From NCBI GenBank assembly GCA_034509925.1, contig CM067536.1:5140501-5204500 (forward strand): a stretch of 64,000 nt of DNA, in the 5' to 3' direction. The notes under the pieces are model-generated. The model worked only from the letters and a program-made list of their open reading frames with translations, did no database searches and had not been told where the DNA came from. Of the stretch, positions 1 to 12,152 are shown one piece after another (the first letter of the stretch is position 1; each line of letters begins with the position of its first letter). Origin of the DNA: Hirudinaria manillensis (lineage: Eukaryota; Annelida; Clitellata; Hirudinida; Hirudinidae). The position numbers were made by a program, and so were the translations under genes.

Positions 1-3000
1 CAACTTAACCTAACTGGGAAGTTGGACTTGTTAAGAAATAAAAATCCACAAAACATCAACAGGAGACTGAAGATGCACAGAACTTCGGTGCCGAACACAG
101 AACCCCTGCCCGGGGTATCCATAGTCAAACCGCTCATGGGTGTCGATCCTTACCTGGAATTCAATCTCGAAAGCCACTTTGCACTCGATTACCCCCAGGT
201 TGGTTTGTTGTCATCCGATATTTCCCATGTCGTCAATTTTTATTCGTCATAATCTTTGGAGGTTTTAGTTAGTTATAAAATGCAAATTAAGTCTGGGTTA
301 TCGGTGGTGGATCACGTTTGTCCTACGTAGTACATGATGAAATGTCCTTTGTGAAATTCATTTTCATTGTCATGTGTTTCTACTTCATTATTCATGATAT
401 TAGGCTCAGACTAACTTAGTGGGCGTTTCTATTAATAGGCATCAACTGGGTTACAATACAATGAGATTCATCTTCAACTGATTCATAATGTTTCTTGCAT
501 TTTTTTAATCAATGCTTGCCAAATACTTAATGAGTCAAATAATTGTCAGGTATTTATAACTCTTCTTTTAAGTTTTACTCAAGTAAATGTTTTTAAATTG
601 CCTTAAGCAAGAAAGAAACAACTCCTGTGGTAACTTGAATTTATTTAAATTTCACTTTAAGCAAGACAAAAAAATGGCTTTAAAGTATTTATGAAAATGT
701 CAGAAATAAATTATATTTGCGTCATCACCTCAAGTTATTGTAAAATATTTAACTCCTTCATCATTAATTATTAACTTTAAAAACCTAAAACAGCAAAAAG
801 TTCCTCTCAATAACCTGTCATCTCTGAAATTGTTGCATCATTTTCCAATTCTTTTGTCATCCTAGCCTCGTTGTTTCATTTCAAGTTTGAACTACTGCTG
901 TGCGTGGAAGATGCCATGGATCCTGCGCTGGAAGTCGTCAAAAAGCTGCAAGGGAGGCATCCGGAAGTGGACTGCAGGGTGTTTGTGGGAGGAAAGCCCG
1001 GCATTCAGAATCCCATGGTGTACAACATGAGCCCGGGATATGATGCTGCCAAGTACGACATCGTTTGGATAAGCACCAGTAGAATCCAAGGTTTGATTCC
1101 CTGATTCTCGGATGTCTGCTCGAGGAGTCTTTAGACGTTACAGTTTCTGGTGCATCTCATTGAAACAATGAATCCTTAGATGTTTCTCTATGTCAAGTAA
1201 CATTTCTATTTGTAGCGAGTACAGAGATTTTGTTGGACATGGTGGCAAAATTGGGCAGGCCCAATGTTGCTCTGGTTCACCAGATACCCTTCACGACGGA
1301 CCAGAAAGGCTTCGCTCATGCTGTCGAAAAGGTCAGCCATCTTGAGATCTTAAAAGACTTTTAACATTTTTATTTATTGACATTTACTAGGATTAAATAA
1401 GGAGATTATTTTTTATTTTGAAATGTTTCATTAATTAAATTGTTATTAAATCAGTTGGAAATGTTTGGTTGAATGTTATGAAGCCCATGCATGAAGCAAA
1501 ATCATATTATTAATTTGTTTTCAACTCAAGCCATTGACCTTAAACTTATAAACAGTTTTTCTGAGGTCTTACTCTGTATCATGTCTGATAGTGCAAGAAA
1601 TGATAACATGCTCTTTAACATAATTGATTCTTTGCTGCTAAATATTCAGGGCTTAACAGTTAAAGTCGTTTATTCGTCAAGGGGCGAGAGATAAAAATTA
1701 AAAAAAGTTTGCGTCGAGCGACGGAACCCGAAACGAATAAATTTGTGACGTCGAACGCAGGTCTACTTCGGCACGACGGTGGCGCGGTTCAACCTGGCTT
1801 TCCACTCCTTGGGCATCAGCTGCTTCACGGGGATGTCTTACCTGGTCAAGAAGGACGAGGTGGAGAAACTCAACGGGCTCTCGTGGTTCGGCAGGTTCCT
1901 GGCAGAAGACTTCTTCTTGGCCAAATACCTCCACGACAAGTGGGTTCATTGGCTTTCAAATTTGAGGCCTTGGTTTATGAATGTCCTTACAAAGTAATCT
2001 GTAGGGATGGAGTAACTCATGGATGATTGGATCCCTGATTAGGAGATCAGGCAACCAGCAGATGGCTGTTTGTGTTTTTAACTCCCCACTGATCTTGCAA
2101 TCCTGTGGCTACTAGTATTAATAATTAATATTAATTAAACTACCAATAATACATTGTATTATCAATTAAACTAATATATTAAAATGTGATATAATAATAA
2201 TAAATATGATTGCTATTAAGCGAAATCATAATCCTTATTATAATGTTAACAAATGATTATAGCATAATTATAAATAATTAAATTATTTATTATTATAATG
2301 CTTCTGGATGCTTTAATTAACATTGTGGGAGACGAAAATGAATGACCTGTGAACAATCTTTAAGACTTCGTGTATCTGCATTAATTCGTCTGCTTAGAAT
2401 TTACATCCAAGGTATGAATGAATGAATGAATGAATGAATGAATGAATGAATGAATGAATGAATGAATGAATGAATGAATGAATGAATGAATGAATGAATG
2501 AATGAATGAATGAATGAATGAATGAATGAATGAATGAATGAATGAATGAATGAATGAATGAATGAATGAATGAATGAATGAATGAATGAATGAATGAATG
2601 AATGAATGAATGAATGAATCGATGGATGGATGGATGGATGGATGGATGGATCCTGGATTTTTGCCATGGATTTTCCTGAAATAGTTGATGGTGGTGTTCT
2701 GCAAATGATTTAATTGTTGGGAACACTTGATGGTCTTCAATTAACTTTGCAAGTAATCTCACAAACGATTAAATAATTACCTAAACCTAAACCTACTCCC
2801 TTTGAGAGCTATTCCGGAGTTGCGCGGGTCATTAAAACGATAATAACACGACTCATGTTATGGACAGGGGTTTCCGGCACCAAGTTGCAGCGATACCTGC
2901 CCAGCAAAACGTGGCCAACGTGAGCATCGTGGCTTACAAGGACAGACTCGTGAGGTCGGTTTTCGATTTCGATGAGCTCTTTTTAAGTAGTCTACGAAGT

Positions 3001-4469
3001 GTTTTTATGGTTTTTGTTTAAAGTGCGTCGAGTGTAGTGACTTGCGAACAAAGTACCACTTTAGACGTCATCTCGACTGCGTTCACGTCAAAAGGTCGTA
3101 AAGGTCGTACGTCGTCGATGTAAATTCGTCGTTCGAACTCTTCGGCAGGTGGCTCAGGCTACGTCTGAACATGATGCCCTTCACTGCCGGTCTCCTCGAA
3201 CCCTTAGGGGCCAGCATACCCCTGGGCATTTACGCCGCGTGGTCGGCTTACCACTTCTTCGGCATCAACCCCTACCTGTGGCTTCTCGGACATCTCCTCG
3301 TCTGGAGTTTTCTCGATTACCTTCAGCTTAAGGGCTTACAGGTAGGTCGAGTGATACTTCAGTGCTAATGATTATTAATATTGTTGTTATTATTATTATG
3401 AATATTATGTAATATTACGTAATATTCATATTGCTATATTTATATAATTACTATAATTAAATAATATTCATATTACTATAAATATATTAATAATCAATGT
3501 TCAGTTACTTGACTTATTCTCAAAATGTACTGCTGGTAACCTTTATTAGTTTCGTTAAACTTAAAAAAAGATTTAATTTATTGACTCTTAAAGGTGAGTA
3601 GTGATGATGATGATGATGGTCGAGATAGCAATTGATATTAGAAAGGCTTCTCGTTTGTCACCTGTATTAAGAGAAGATGTGTCTCCTTTTACCTTGGAAG
3701 CCTTAAGTTGATGATGTCTTTGATGTTTAATGTTGCATTGGTGTGTTGGTGATACTTCGATGGTTTTGTAAATAGAATATAAAAAAAATCTGAAAGATAT
3801 TTAACTAATTAGTTGTAATATTTTTGACAATTCTTGTTAATTTCATCAATATAATTAATAAAATTGCTAATAGATTTAAGGCTAAGGTTAAGGTCAGTTT
3901 AAGTTATTAGCAAGTGATTGCTCCACCCTTGGAATTGTGATCTTTTCCATCCATTTCAAATCATTGTATTTCAGAGTTAGCCAAAAAAAACTTAAAATAA
4001 AAGTTATAATAAGAGTTGATTAAAGAGTCAAAATAATAATTAATTATTATAATTGAGTGTATGGTTGAAAACAGTACGACTTGGTCTCTTCTACTGACAA
4101 GTTGACTTTTCAATTGGATTTCAATTGCTTCTTTTGTCCTGAGGTTTTCACAAAATCCTACAAAAAATGAAAAAAAAGAGATGAAAACCTTCATGTAAAC
4201 ATCATGACTCATACCAAAGTGCCCTTTGAATATTTAGCGCCACTCGATAATAATTTATTAAAACAAATCGTCAACAGAACGGGCCGCTGCCATTCAACGT
4301 CCTGGTGTACCTGTTAGGCTGGTTGGTGGTGGAGAGCCTGTACGTCCTCATCTACTTCGAGGGCGTCATAAATCCGTGCAGGATCACGTGGGGCAAGCGG
4401 ACGTACAAACTCTCGAGCTTCGGTACCTCCATGGAAGTGGCCAAGCAACGATCCATTCTGCCCATTTGA
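1..4469 (+). CDS. UGCG: Ceramide glucosyltransferase (UGCG), 5'-truncated by window edge
   Basis: Transfers glucose from UDP-glucose to ceramide, the first step of glycosphingolipid synthesis at the Golgi (family knowledge). Exons that join in phase: 1/36-198, 886-1090, 1216-1331, 1761-1939, 2868-2954, 3149-3341 and 4278-4469 (TGA). The frame begins with PGVSIVKPLMGVDP and continues LLCVEDAMDP (D1), FLAEDFFLAK (D3) and RLVRW, the (R/Q)xxRW motif; LVHQIPF keeps the conserved His. Hydrophobic C-terminal segments follow. The N-terminal signal-anchor helix is not seen and probably lies left of the window; ATG at 73 is the only Met before the conserved core but would leave no anchor. Oddity: the D2 Asp of the vertebrate enzymes aligns without gaps to Thr (codon 1075-1077). 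Intron 4 holds a long (GAAT)n tract. Family assignment is very secure; full activity is not. Confidence 0.93.
2415..2651. repeat. (GAAT)n then (GGAT)n microsatellite
   Basis: About 51 perfect copies of GAAT (2415-2619), followed by a short (GGAT)n run, inside intron 4 of the UGCG gene. The reverse-strand frames open across it (Ile-His-Ser-Phe repeats) are artefacts of the repeat. Confidence 0.97.
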
Positions 4470-5515
4470 GTCCCGCTTTTGGCTTTCAGATTCTCCCGGA
4501 CGGGTTTCCGTTTTTTGACCCGTCGACTCGCGTCGGGCTGAAATGTCGCGTCCGCGCGCGTCGCTTTATTTAAGTTTATGTTTTTACGACTATCACGAGG
4601 ACGGATATTTATTTATTTTTAATTATTATTATTATTATTATTTGCTTTTAATTTACAACGACCCTGCGCAGTCTTCGTCCGGTAACTTGACGGATCCGGG
4701 CAGCGAATGTAAATATTTTCTGCCGAATTGCGGAGGCGACGGACGAAGGTGATGCATGAAGTTTCAACGGAAAGGTGTCACGAGGTTCGATCGTTTGCGT
4801 CCGTGTGCCTGCATGAGCGCGTGCTCTCGCGCCGCTTTTGTTAAAACGCGTGCATTCCATGCTTGAATCATGTTCTCGTCGCATTTGTCCTCGATAAGGT
4901 CGATGGGTCGATGGGTGAATGAAGATGTTCGGAGAGAAAGTCGGACGCGACGTCTCGTCTAACGCCCCCAGTCTAGTCGCAGAGATATTTTCTCACCTCA
5001 TCTCTCAATGGCATGGCGCAGAGGCTGTACTAAATGATGCTGTAATACATTGTACTCTACATACGTAATTGTATGCATATATTTGTACACGTATGAGTTT
5101 TATCAGGTATTTATTTCACACCTGGATTTATTTTTTAAGAAGCCATCTTTGAACAAGATCTGTACGAGTTTTAAGACTCCCTCTGCAACGAGAGTTTTGC
5201 CAGCTGAATCATTATCATTATCAGAATAATAATAATAATAAGATACTTTATGATAATTGCTTGTCTTGCAGAACCTAGATCGTCGTTATATTTTGTCGTT
5301 ATTTTTTTAACAACTTATTTTAGTCGTCCGCCTACCTTTGTCCCGGATCTGTGTTTGTTCTAAGCGTATCGTTGGCTCTTTTAAGTCCTTAGTTGGCATC
5401 TTTTAAGCAGACCGTTTTGGAGTCGACGTCACTTTGTGTCCGGTGAAAGCCGTGTACAATCTGAATCATGCTGAATCGTCCATAAAAAATAAAAATAATA
5501 AATAAAATAATCGTC
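4470..5515 (+). other. UGCG 3' untranslated region, probable
   Basis: Moderately GC-rich sequence after the stop codon with no convincing frame. AATAAA at 5501-5506 is a candidate poly(A) signal. The open frames at 4543-4752 and on the opposite strand show no known domain. Confidence 0.5.
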
Positions 5516-7703
5516 TTTATTTTATGACTTCTTGCGATGATTGCGGAGTTGTGACGGGCAGATCCCCGCCTGGATTTGGAAAGCATTTTAATTGACCGGT
5601 ACTTGAATGTCAATGTGTCAACTATCATCAACAGTCATCAACCATTTTGGATCGCAGAGTGATCAATTTATCAATTTAACTAACGAGTCTAATGTCGGGA
5701 GATTGGGTTGATTGATTTCTGACCGATTGTCCTGTCTACATGCACGACAAGCGAAATCTTAGGAACTGCTTATTTTTTCTGATTCGCTTCATTGGTCAAA
5801 AGATCCGGGCAAACTCTTGGTTGCGATGGTAGAAATTGCTAGTTCAAAATTAATTTAATTTTCATGATTTAATTGCTTGTAATTGGTTCAAGTCCTTGAG
5901 TCCATGAGAAGGTTTGTCGCTGGGCATGAGTTTGTGGGCGTGAATCAGGGATGAAATACTAAATGGTTTGCATTAATTAAGTCCTGAGGTAATTGCCGTC
6001 GATTCCAACATTTCTTCTTGAAATATACAACTTATACGCAAGTGCGTGTTATATAACATAGAAATCATATTCCAATAACCCTGCAAAGTTTTCAGCAACT
6101 TCTGCGCAGCTATGAAACTTGCACCCTCTTGCGGCTATTGTCGACTTATCTCAAAGACGAAATTAATTGGTCCCGCATCTGGATGACATTAATGATGTTA
6201 CGTACCATCCGCCCACTAATTGTTCCCAGCAATTAGCGTATTCATATTATCAGATGTTATCATATTCCTAGGCTGAGGGAATAGTAATTCAAACGAGTAG
6301 TTTAGAAGCAGGTTCTTTGACAGAGCATATTGCCCAGCATTATCGTCAGTTACCTTCTACTGCAAAATCTCGAGTCTCAGACTGCTACTTAGTCCATCAT
6401 GGAAGAACACAAACCCTCCGAAATAAGAGCTCAGTGGATGCCCATCAACTCGGTTGTCACAGGTCATTGCTTAGATCTGGAAAGAAGATCCGAGCACAGA
6501 AAGAGATCTACGCATCAGTAGCGGGGCTGACATTCGAGCAAAGAGGACTGTCAATGGCCTATCTCCACTGGTGTGATCCCGATGGTGTGGCAGTTTAACC
6601 TCTTAGGAGTTACGGACAGTTTCTCAGGCTCCAGCCTAACGAGGGAAAAGTCTGAAACTTCGACTGGAAACTTTTGATTGAGTTTCTCATCTGTGGTCTG
6701 CGTTACAGATTCGATGGCTAACTGATATTGAAATTGACAGAAATTCTTAATTAATCATTATTGGTTATGAATAGAATGTGTTTAGTAAGGACGAAATGAG
6801 AGAGTCTTCTTTAAAGAAGAGTGTTAAGATTGGTGAGGAATGTTGCAAATGCTAGAGTGATCTGGAGTCTGTAGAAGTTGAAAACATTCATGAGCTACAT
6901 TCATGGAGAATTGTGTTGAATTGTTTCTAAGAGAGTCGAGTGTGCATGGCTATTCTGTGGCGAAGTTCATGCTGTTCGAACTATAAATATCTCTGAATTG
7001 TAAATTTAGCTGTTTAATGTGAATAAATTCGAATATAAGGAGTGTAAACGTTGTTCGAGTTGAGTCACGGACTCGCTAACCAATGTTGATGCCCGCTTAT
7101 TCGGGGTCAAGAAGAAGACCCGTAGTCGGGTCCCGGAGTTTCTATCTCCGAGCCATCGCGATAAGGAAAATTTAAAGCTCAAGAGATTTTACAAACCTGA
7201 TAGCATCGACAGAGGAAGGTCAATGAGAGTCTTACACAGTAAAAACGTGAATCCAGAAAGGAAGAATTTTTTATGTCAACTACAATCCTTATCAATTTGT
7301 GCATAATAAACACGCGAAGACCTTTTTCTAAATCCACTCGTAAATTATTTTCAATACAGTGTTATGGCCCTCGACTTATACTAGAATCCATTACCTTTAT
7401 CTGTTAGAAAACAATTACAATCTTATCCTTTTCATTTGCATTACTTATTGTTTGAAAATTGGTTATTTATTGCCTGAAATTAAATAGTTATTTAATTGTT
7501 CCATTATTTACTGGTACGTAACCAGTCATGTTTCCTGTTAAATGATTATTCTTAATGTTGCATGTTATTCAAAAGAGGTAGAAATGGTAAATGTAATTGT
7601 TTTTGACCCGGAACAATAATTCTGGCTAAAAAGATGTGGGAACCAAACTTGTTGACTGACAAAAGGTATTGAAAAATAGATGATGTCGTAGTACTTCAAA
7701 CTA
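5516..7703. other. Intergenic, two GC-richer islands, no recognised gene
   Basis: Mostly AT-rich. 6317-6598 (+) is open for 93 codons but has no motif I recognise. Downstream, 6985-7035 has a TATA-like CTATAAATA and an AATAAA about 50 bases apart, followed by a GC-rich stretch with short inverted repeats (7070-7160). This arrangement resembles a decayed retroelement end, but no paired LTR, primer-binding site or polymerase frame was found. Confidence 0.35.
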
Positions 7704-8395
7704 CAGTGCGCCTCATAAAGATAGGACAGGTGCATATTTTGACGACATAATTCCAAGTAGTGGAATAATATAAACCATTTTTTGATAGGATATGGTAAAA
7801 TACGTTACATTTACAGATTTATCAAATTTATTGTGCAGAAATAAATATTTTGTGAGAATTTAACAAAACACTGGAAATCCCCGAAATTACACACATCAAC
7901 GAAGAACACTGTAAAGCATAAATTTTCAAATTTATTGGATTTAAACTTTTAAATTATGATTTATATGAAAGTTAATAATGAGTTATGTCTCCTTTATTCA
8001 TAATTACCTCTTTAATTCTGTTTTTTAATGAATCCAGGAAAGGTTGTAGGGTGTCTTTGTCCAGCTCTTTCCAGGTCTTTTCCAAAGAGTCTTTCAGTTC
8101 TTGAACACTGGAATATTGCTTGCCATCATATCAAATATATCATTATATTTTCCTTGCAAGCAATCCCTACACATTTTCGATGGGGTTCAAGTCTGGAGAG
8201 CGTGATGGCCACTTGAGAACCTCCAAATTCCTTTCCTGGAAAAAAGTTTGGTTGATCTTGCCGTGTGTAGAGGGGCATTGTCATGTTAGAAGATGACCCT
8301 TTCATTTCCAAATATGTCTATCTCTATCTTTAAAATTACCGTTAAACTTTTGTCATGTGATTCTCGAACCTGTCCTATCTTTATGAAGCGCACTG
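7704..8395 (-). mobile_element. Decayed, internally deleted Tc1/mariner element with intact TIRs
   Basis: A 28-base terminal inverted repeat starting CAGTGCGC at 7704 is matched at 8395 with one mismatch, and each end is flanked by TA (7702-7703, 8396-8397), the target duplication of Tc1/mariner elements. On the minus strand the interior encodes the C-terminal part of a DDE transposase: DNAPLHTAR, then, after a frameshift, WPSRSPDLNPIENV with an in-frame stop just after it, then a C-terminal block containing KELDKDTLQPFLDSLK. At 692 bp it is less than half the usual ~1.3-1.7 kb, and the N-terminal DNA-binding half is absent. It cannot make active transposase but its ends could still be recognised. 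Confidence 0.93.
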
Positions 8396-8397
8396 TA

Positions 8398-8965
8398 TGT
8401 ATAATGTTTACGATTCGTCTGTACTTGTACTTAAAAACCCCGTTACTTGTACTCGAATCTTGAACACAAAGTACTTGTACTCATACTTGGACTTCAGTAT
8501 TTGTTCTATATTTAATTCTTGCTTCTAATTAAAGCCCGTATTTTTGTTTTTCTTTATTTTCCTCAATTAATTGCCATTTAACTTACTTTATTTTATTATT
8601 TAAAAAAAAAACACACAAATACATGCTTCGGATGTGAAGATCAAATAACTCTAATGTCCAATCAAAGAAGACCAGCATTTGTTGTTGTTTCTTTAACAAC
8701 AAAACCTAATTGTTTCACCTGACGAGCAGTCATTAACTGTAATTGCAGATATCAGAACGTGACACTAGCCTTGCACGGATGCCAATAAGTCATCGATTTG
8801 TAATTCATTCATTCATTCACATTCAATTCTGCAAGCCAGAAGCAGACGATATTCGTTAAGCATGTGACCGTCCTGTCTACTGATCGAAAGAAAAAAATTT
8901 AAAAAAATAGTTTTGCAGCGGCCAACAAAACCGTCCTAGTCCATCTTAGTGTCATACATGTACCT
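8398..8965. other. Intergenic, includes TACTTGTACT-rich stretch
   Basis: 8410-8510 repeats the word TACTTGTACT in slightly varied form (at least four times). The rest is AT-rich and featureless. No gene seen. Confidence 0.4.
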
Positions 8966-9123
8966 AAAGTACAACAACATTGTATACATTTTATCCGCAT
9001 TTTTCATATCGATTTGTGTATATTCATTCATTCGCTCATTCACAAAAGTACAACAACATTGTATACATTTTATCCGCATTTTTCATATCGATTTGTGTAT
9101 ATTCATTCATTCGCTCATTCACA
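8966..9123. repeat. 79-bp tandem duplication (two copies)
   Basis: AAAGTACAACAACATTG at 8966 recurs at 9045 with the whole 79-bp unit repeated almost without change, each copy ending in an ATTCATTCATTCGCTCATTC run. The open frame across it is a by-product. Confidence 0.95.
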
Positions 9124-10660
9124 GATGTCAAATGACATATTTCTTAGCACTGACGGATCCAAAATCTCTCAAGGAAAGGGTCTGTAGAATAGCAGACGAA
9201 TAGAGCCATGAGAAGAGCCATCTCATTAAAATAACAAGAGACAATTCTACTAATAAAATGGTCATTAACTAGATTAGCATCAGCATAGATTACCAATATT
9301 AGACATTTGAACCTAGGGTGGTCAACTGGGATCGGTTTTACGTTTTTGTCGGGGAGTGTATGATAGAGCAAGAACTGATATTTAAATTTTAACTCCTGGA
9401 TTTAAATACTTTAAATTTAAACATTAATTCTAAAATTCCTAGATTTAAACACTAAACTTTAAATTTAAATATATATTTCTGCCACCACCCACCTGTATTA
9501 GCAGGTGCTCCTTTGAAATGTTCATACATTTGTCGCGTGTCCGAAATCTATTTTCTGACAATTAACTCATAAATGCCACTTTGCAGTGCTTAAAACTTCA
9601 ATGAATACAAATCGAAGTGACTGCCTACAGTCTTAAAACAATGAACAATGAATTTTTATCATTTACAATGTTAGTGGTCAGCCAATTACAGACATCGGTC
9701 TTTAAAGAACAATTAGGATAATTAATTGTAACTAATAGTTATTAATCCATAATAAAGTATATAATGTGATAATTAACATTCAATGGTAAAGCTGATTTGA
9801 CGACAATAAAATTCCTGAGCAAAGCTTTGGAAGCCCTTTGAAGGATCACTCACTCCAGGTACCAGATAATCGGAAATCACCTGAAAGCTCGGGATGTCTT
9901 TCAGTAGAAAAGTTGACCATCGTGCTTAATTTATATTTTTATTGTTATTATTTCTAAATAATTTAATTAATTTAAGTGAGAAGCAAAACGATGAACGTCG
10001 ATGTTGAAGATTTTGAAAACAATAAAATCCTGTGCAATATGAATCGATTGGTTCTCATGATTAATGTTTGTATACCGTGGAGCAACGTACGCTCTTAATC
10101 GATGGACGTGTGATTATTGCTTCTTATTCCCCACTGCGTTCGTCCCAATCGATGCTGGAGAAAATCTGAAAAAGTCGAAGCTTTGCAATCCTTCCTTGCG
10201 TTCGACGAGAGATTCTTTCCAAAAAAGTATCGGCAGTTTTTTTGAAGAAAATCAATTAGTTAATCAGCTGCATGTTTGTTAATGTTGGCTAGTTTATGAC
10301 CCAGCAACATATGCTCGAAGTCCTAATTCTTTTACAAAGATATTTGATACGCTGATTTCAGAGGTAATGCTAATACTTATTTTTGGCTTGAAATCTATTT
10401 AACCCTTTTGCTTGATATTGTAAATTTAATTTTATAAATATTAAACAAATTCCATCAAGCATAGATATTTTAGTACCGCTTTAGTTGGTTATAGTCGTGA
10501 ATATTTTCTAGGTATAATGTTTTAGTTACAATCGAGCCAATCACTTCAATTTATAGTCTCCAGCGTTTCCTTTTTTTAAGTTTTGCATTTATTAACCATT
10601 ATTTAATAGTATTAAACCGTTTTAATGTAAAGTTTGTAACATTTTGGAATTTTTTTCCAG
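9124..10660. other. Intergenic / upstream region of the 436-aa gene
   Basis: AT-rich with no recognised gene. 10064-10282 (+) is open for 72 codons and somewhat richer in GC. Its only useful donor (phase 0, before GTTTGT) does not match the phase-2 acceptor at 10660, so I did not join it to the next gene. It may be 5' untranslated sequence or an unrelated exon. Confidence 0.35.
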
Positions 10661-10664
10661 CCCC

Positions 10665-12152
10665 ATGAATTCCCTTGTGGAAAAGTTGAACAAGAGATGT
10701 GAATATCTCGTCAAGAGAGATTGTTCAACTCAGACTGATACGTTTATTTATTACTATCCTTCTTTGCTCAGGCAAACTGTCCTTTTCACGAAATATTCCA
10801 AATTGAAATTTTGTCTTTTAATAAATAATATTGAATAAATCTAAATAATGAATATCATTTCAATTTTCGTGAGCGTAAGCTTTAAGCCGAAACAATTATT
10901 AAAATTTTCTTCCATCAGATATGACGAAGATGTCGAGCAAGATAACCCGTTCATCGACGGAGGAGAATTGGACAGTAAGGCTGATTTCATCGTAAAACAC
11001 ATGAAGATTTCAGGCAAAAAAATCCAAGTTCTTGACCCTGATACCGAAGGTCATGCCACGTGCCAGTGGAAAGAGAGGCTTTCTGATAACAAGGTCGATT
11101 GGAAGAACAACGAACGGACTGAGGAATTCAAGGAAATTACGGAAGGAAACCATGCTGGAAAAGATCTGCCATCTCCATCAGTAACTCCATCCGATAAAAC
11201 AAACTCCAGCTGTCATTTGGAGGATTTTGACAGCAAATGTCAACTTTCCACCTCCATGTGCAAAACAACTCACTCCTCTTATGCGTACATATACGATACC
11301 TGCGATAGGCAGCTATCAAACACTTCGCTCACCGATCTACTTGTTTCTTACGTGGCATCCAAGCCAAAACACCCTCAAAAAGTTATGCCACCCTCGCGAT
11401 ACGTTAGAAGTTGTGAGAACGCACAGTTAACCACGAGAATTTCATCGCCATGCCTGAGTTACTCAGAGCCCACTGCAAAGCAGAATTTCGTTCAGAGTTT
11501 GGGCACATTTGAAGCCCAGAGACCAAAAGGTATGATGACAACAAAAACAGTTAATAACGATCGTTATGCTACTAAAACATCTGATGGAATCGGTAATGAA
11601 TCGAGTCGTCTGCCAGAAACCGTGTTCAACAACGAATTTGGAAATTCGGAAGAGGCTTACACTAGAAGGAGACTTTTAACTGCACCCTCTCAGTCGTGGA
11701 ATAATGCTAATTCAAGTACGAGTGACCGTTATTTCATTAGTAGCCACAATCTAGGATCAAGAAGTACATTGAGTTCGAGAAGAGTGTGTTTTGCAAGTTC
11801 CACAAATGATTTCATTGCACAATCCAGATTGTCGTCAAAAAATGAAGAAACTTTAAATGTGGTTAGTGGAGGCAAAAGATTCGAAGTCGAGAAAGAATTT
11901 CGCTCAGGACATTTTAAATGCGAAACAAATACAGACGAAACTGTCGTGTCAGTGACCGTACCAGCAAATTTGGCGGATAGTTACCTGAAAACCAATGGTC
12001 AAAGAAACAGATTCAATGCAAGGAATAGTGGATCTTACAAGCCAATCGAACCACTCTTATTTAACATTGCATCCATGGGACTGAATGAAATATTAAGATC
12101 TCAAACTGAACAATTTATCTCAAAAAGACAAAAGAAAAAGAAAAACAAGTAG
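10665..12152 (+). CDS. Uncharacterised Ser/Thr/Asn-rich protein, 436 aa
   Basis: Not recognised. Two coding exons join in phase: 10665-10741 and 10919-12152 (TAG). The join replaces the intronic ATG of the long frame that starts at 10848 and gives MNSLVEKLNKRCEYLVKR followed by an acidic stretch with DNPFIDGGELDSKADF. The protein is hydrophilic, rich in Ser, Thr, Asn and charged residues, with no membrane segment, no zinc ligands and no repeat; it looks largely disordered and ends in a basic tail (KRQKKKKNK). A poly(A) signal AATAAA lies at 12380-12385. An acceptor (TTTTTTCCAG) immediately precedes the start, so a 5' non-coding exon is likely. The low number of introns contrasts with its neighbours. 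Coding status is well supported by length and splice phase; function is unknown. Confidence 0.75.

Noticed and set aside
2381..2762. Three overlapping reverse-strand frames rich in Ile-His-Ser-Phe
   Set aside because: They are translations of the (GAAT)n microsatellite and are not genes.
7070..7160. tRNA-like or structured RNA gene in a GC-rich inverted-repeat stretch
   Set aside because: No A-box/B-box pair or cloverleaf could be drawn with confidence.
10848..10918. N-terminal part of the 434-codon frame starting at ATG 10848
   Set aside because: It lies between a good donor (10742) and acceptor (10918); splicing from 10741 gives a better start, so the first 24 residues are intron.
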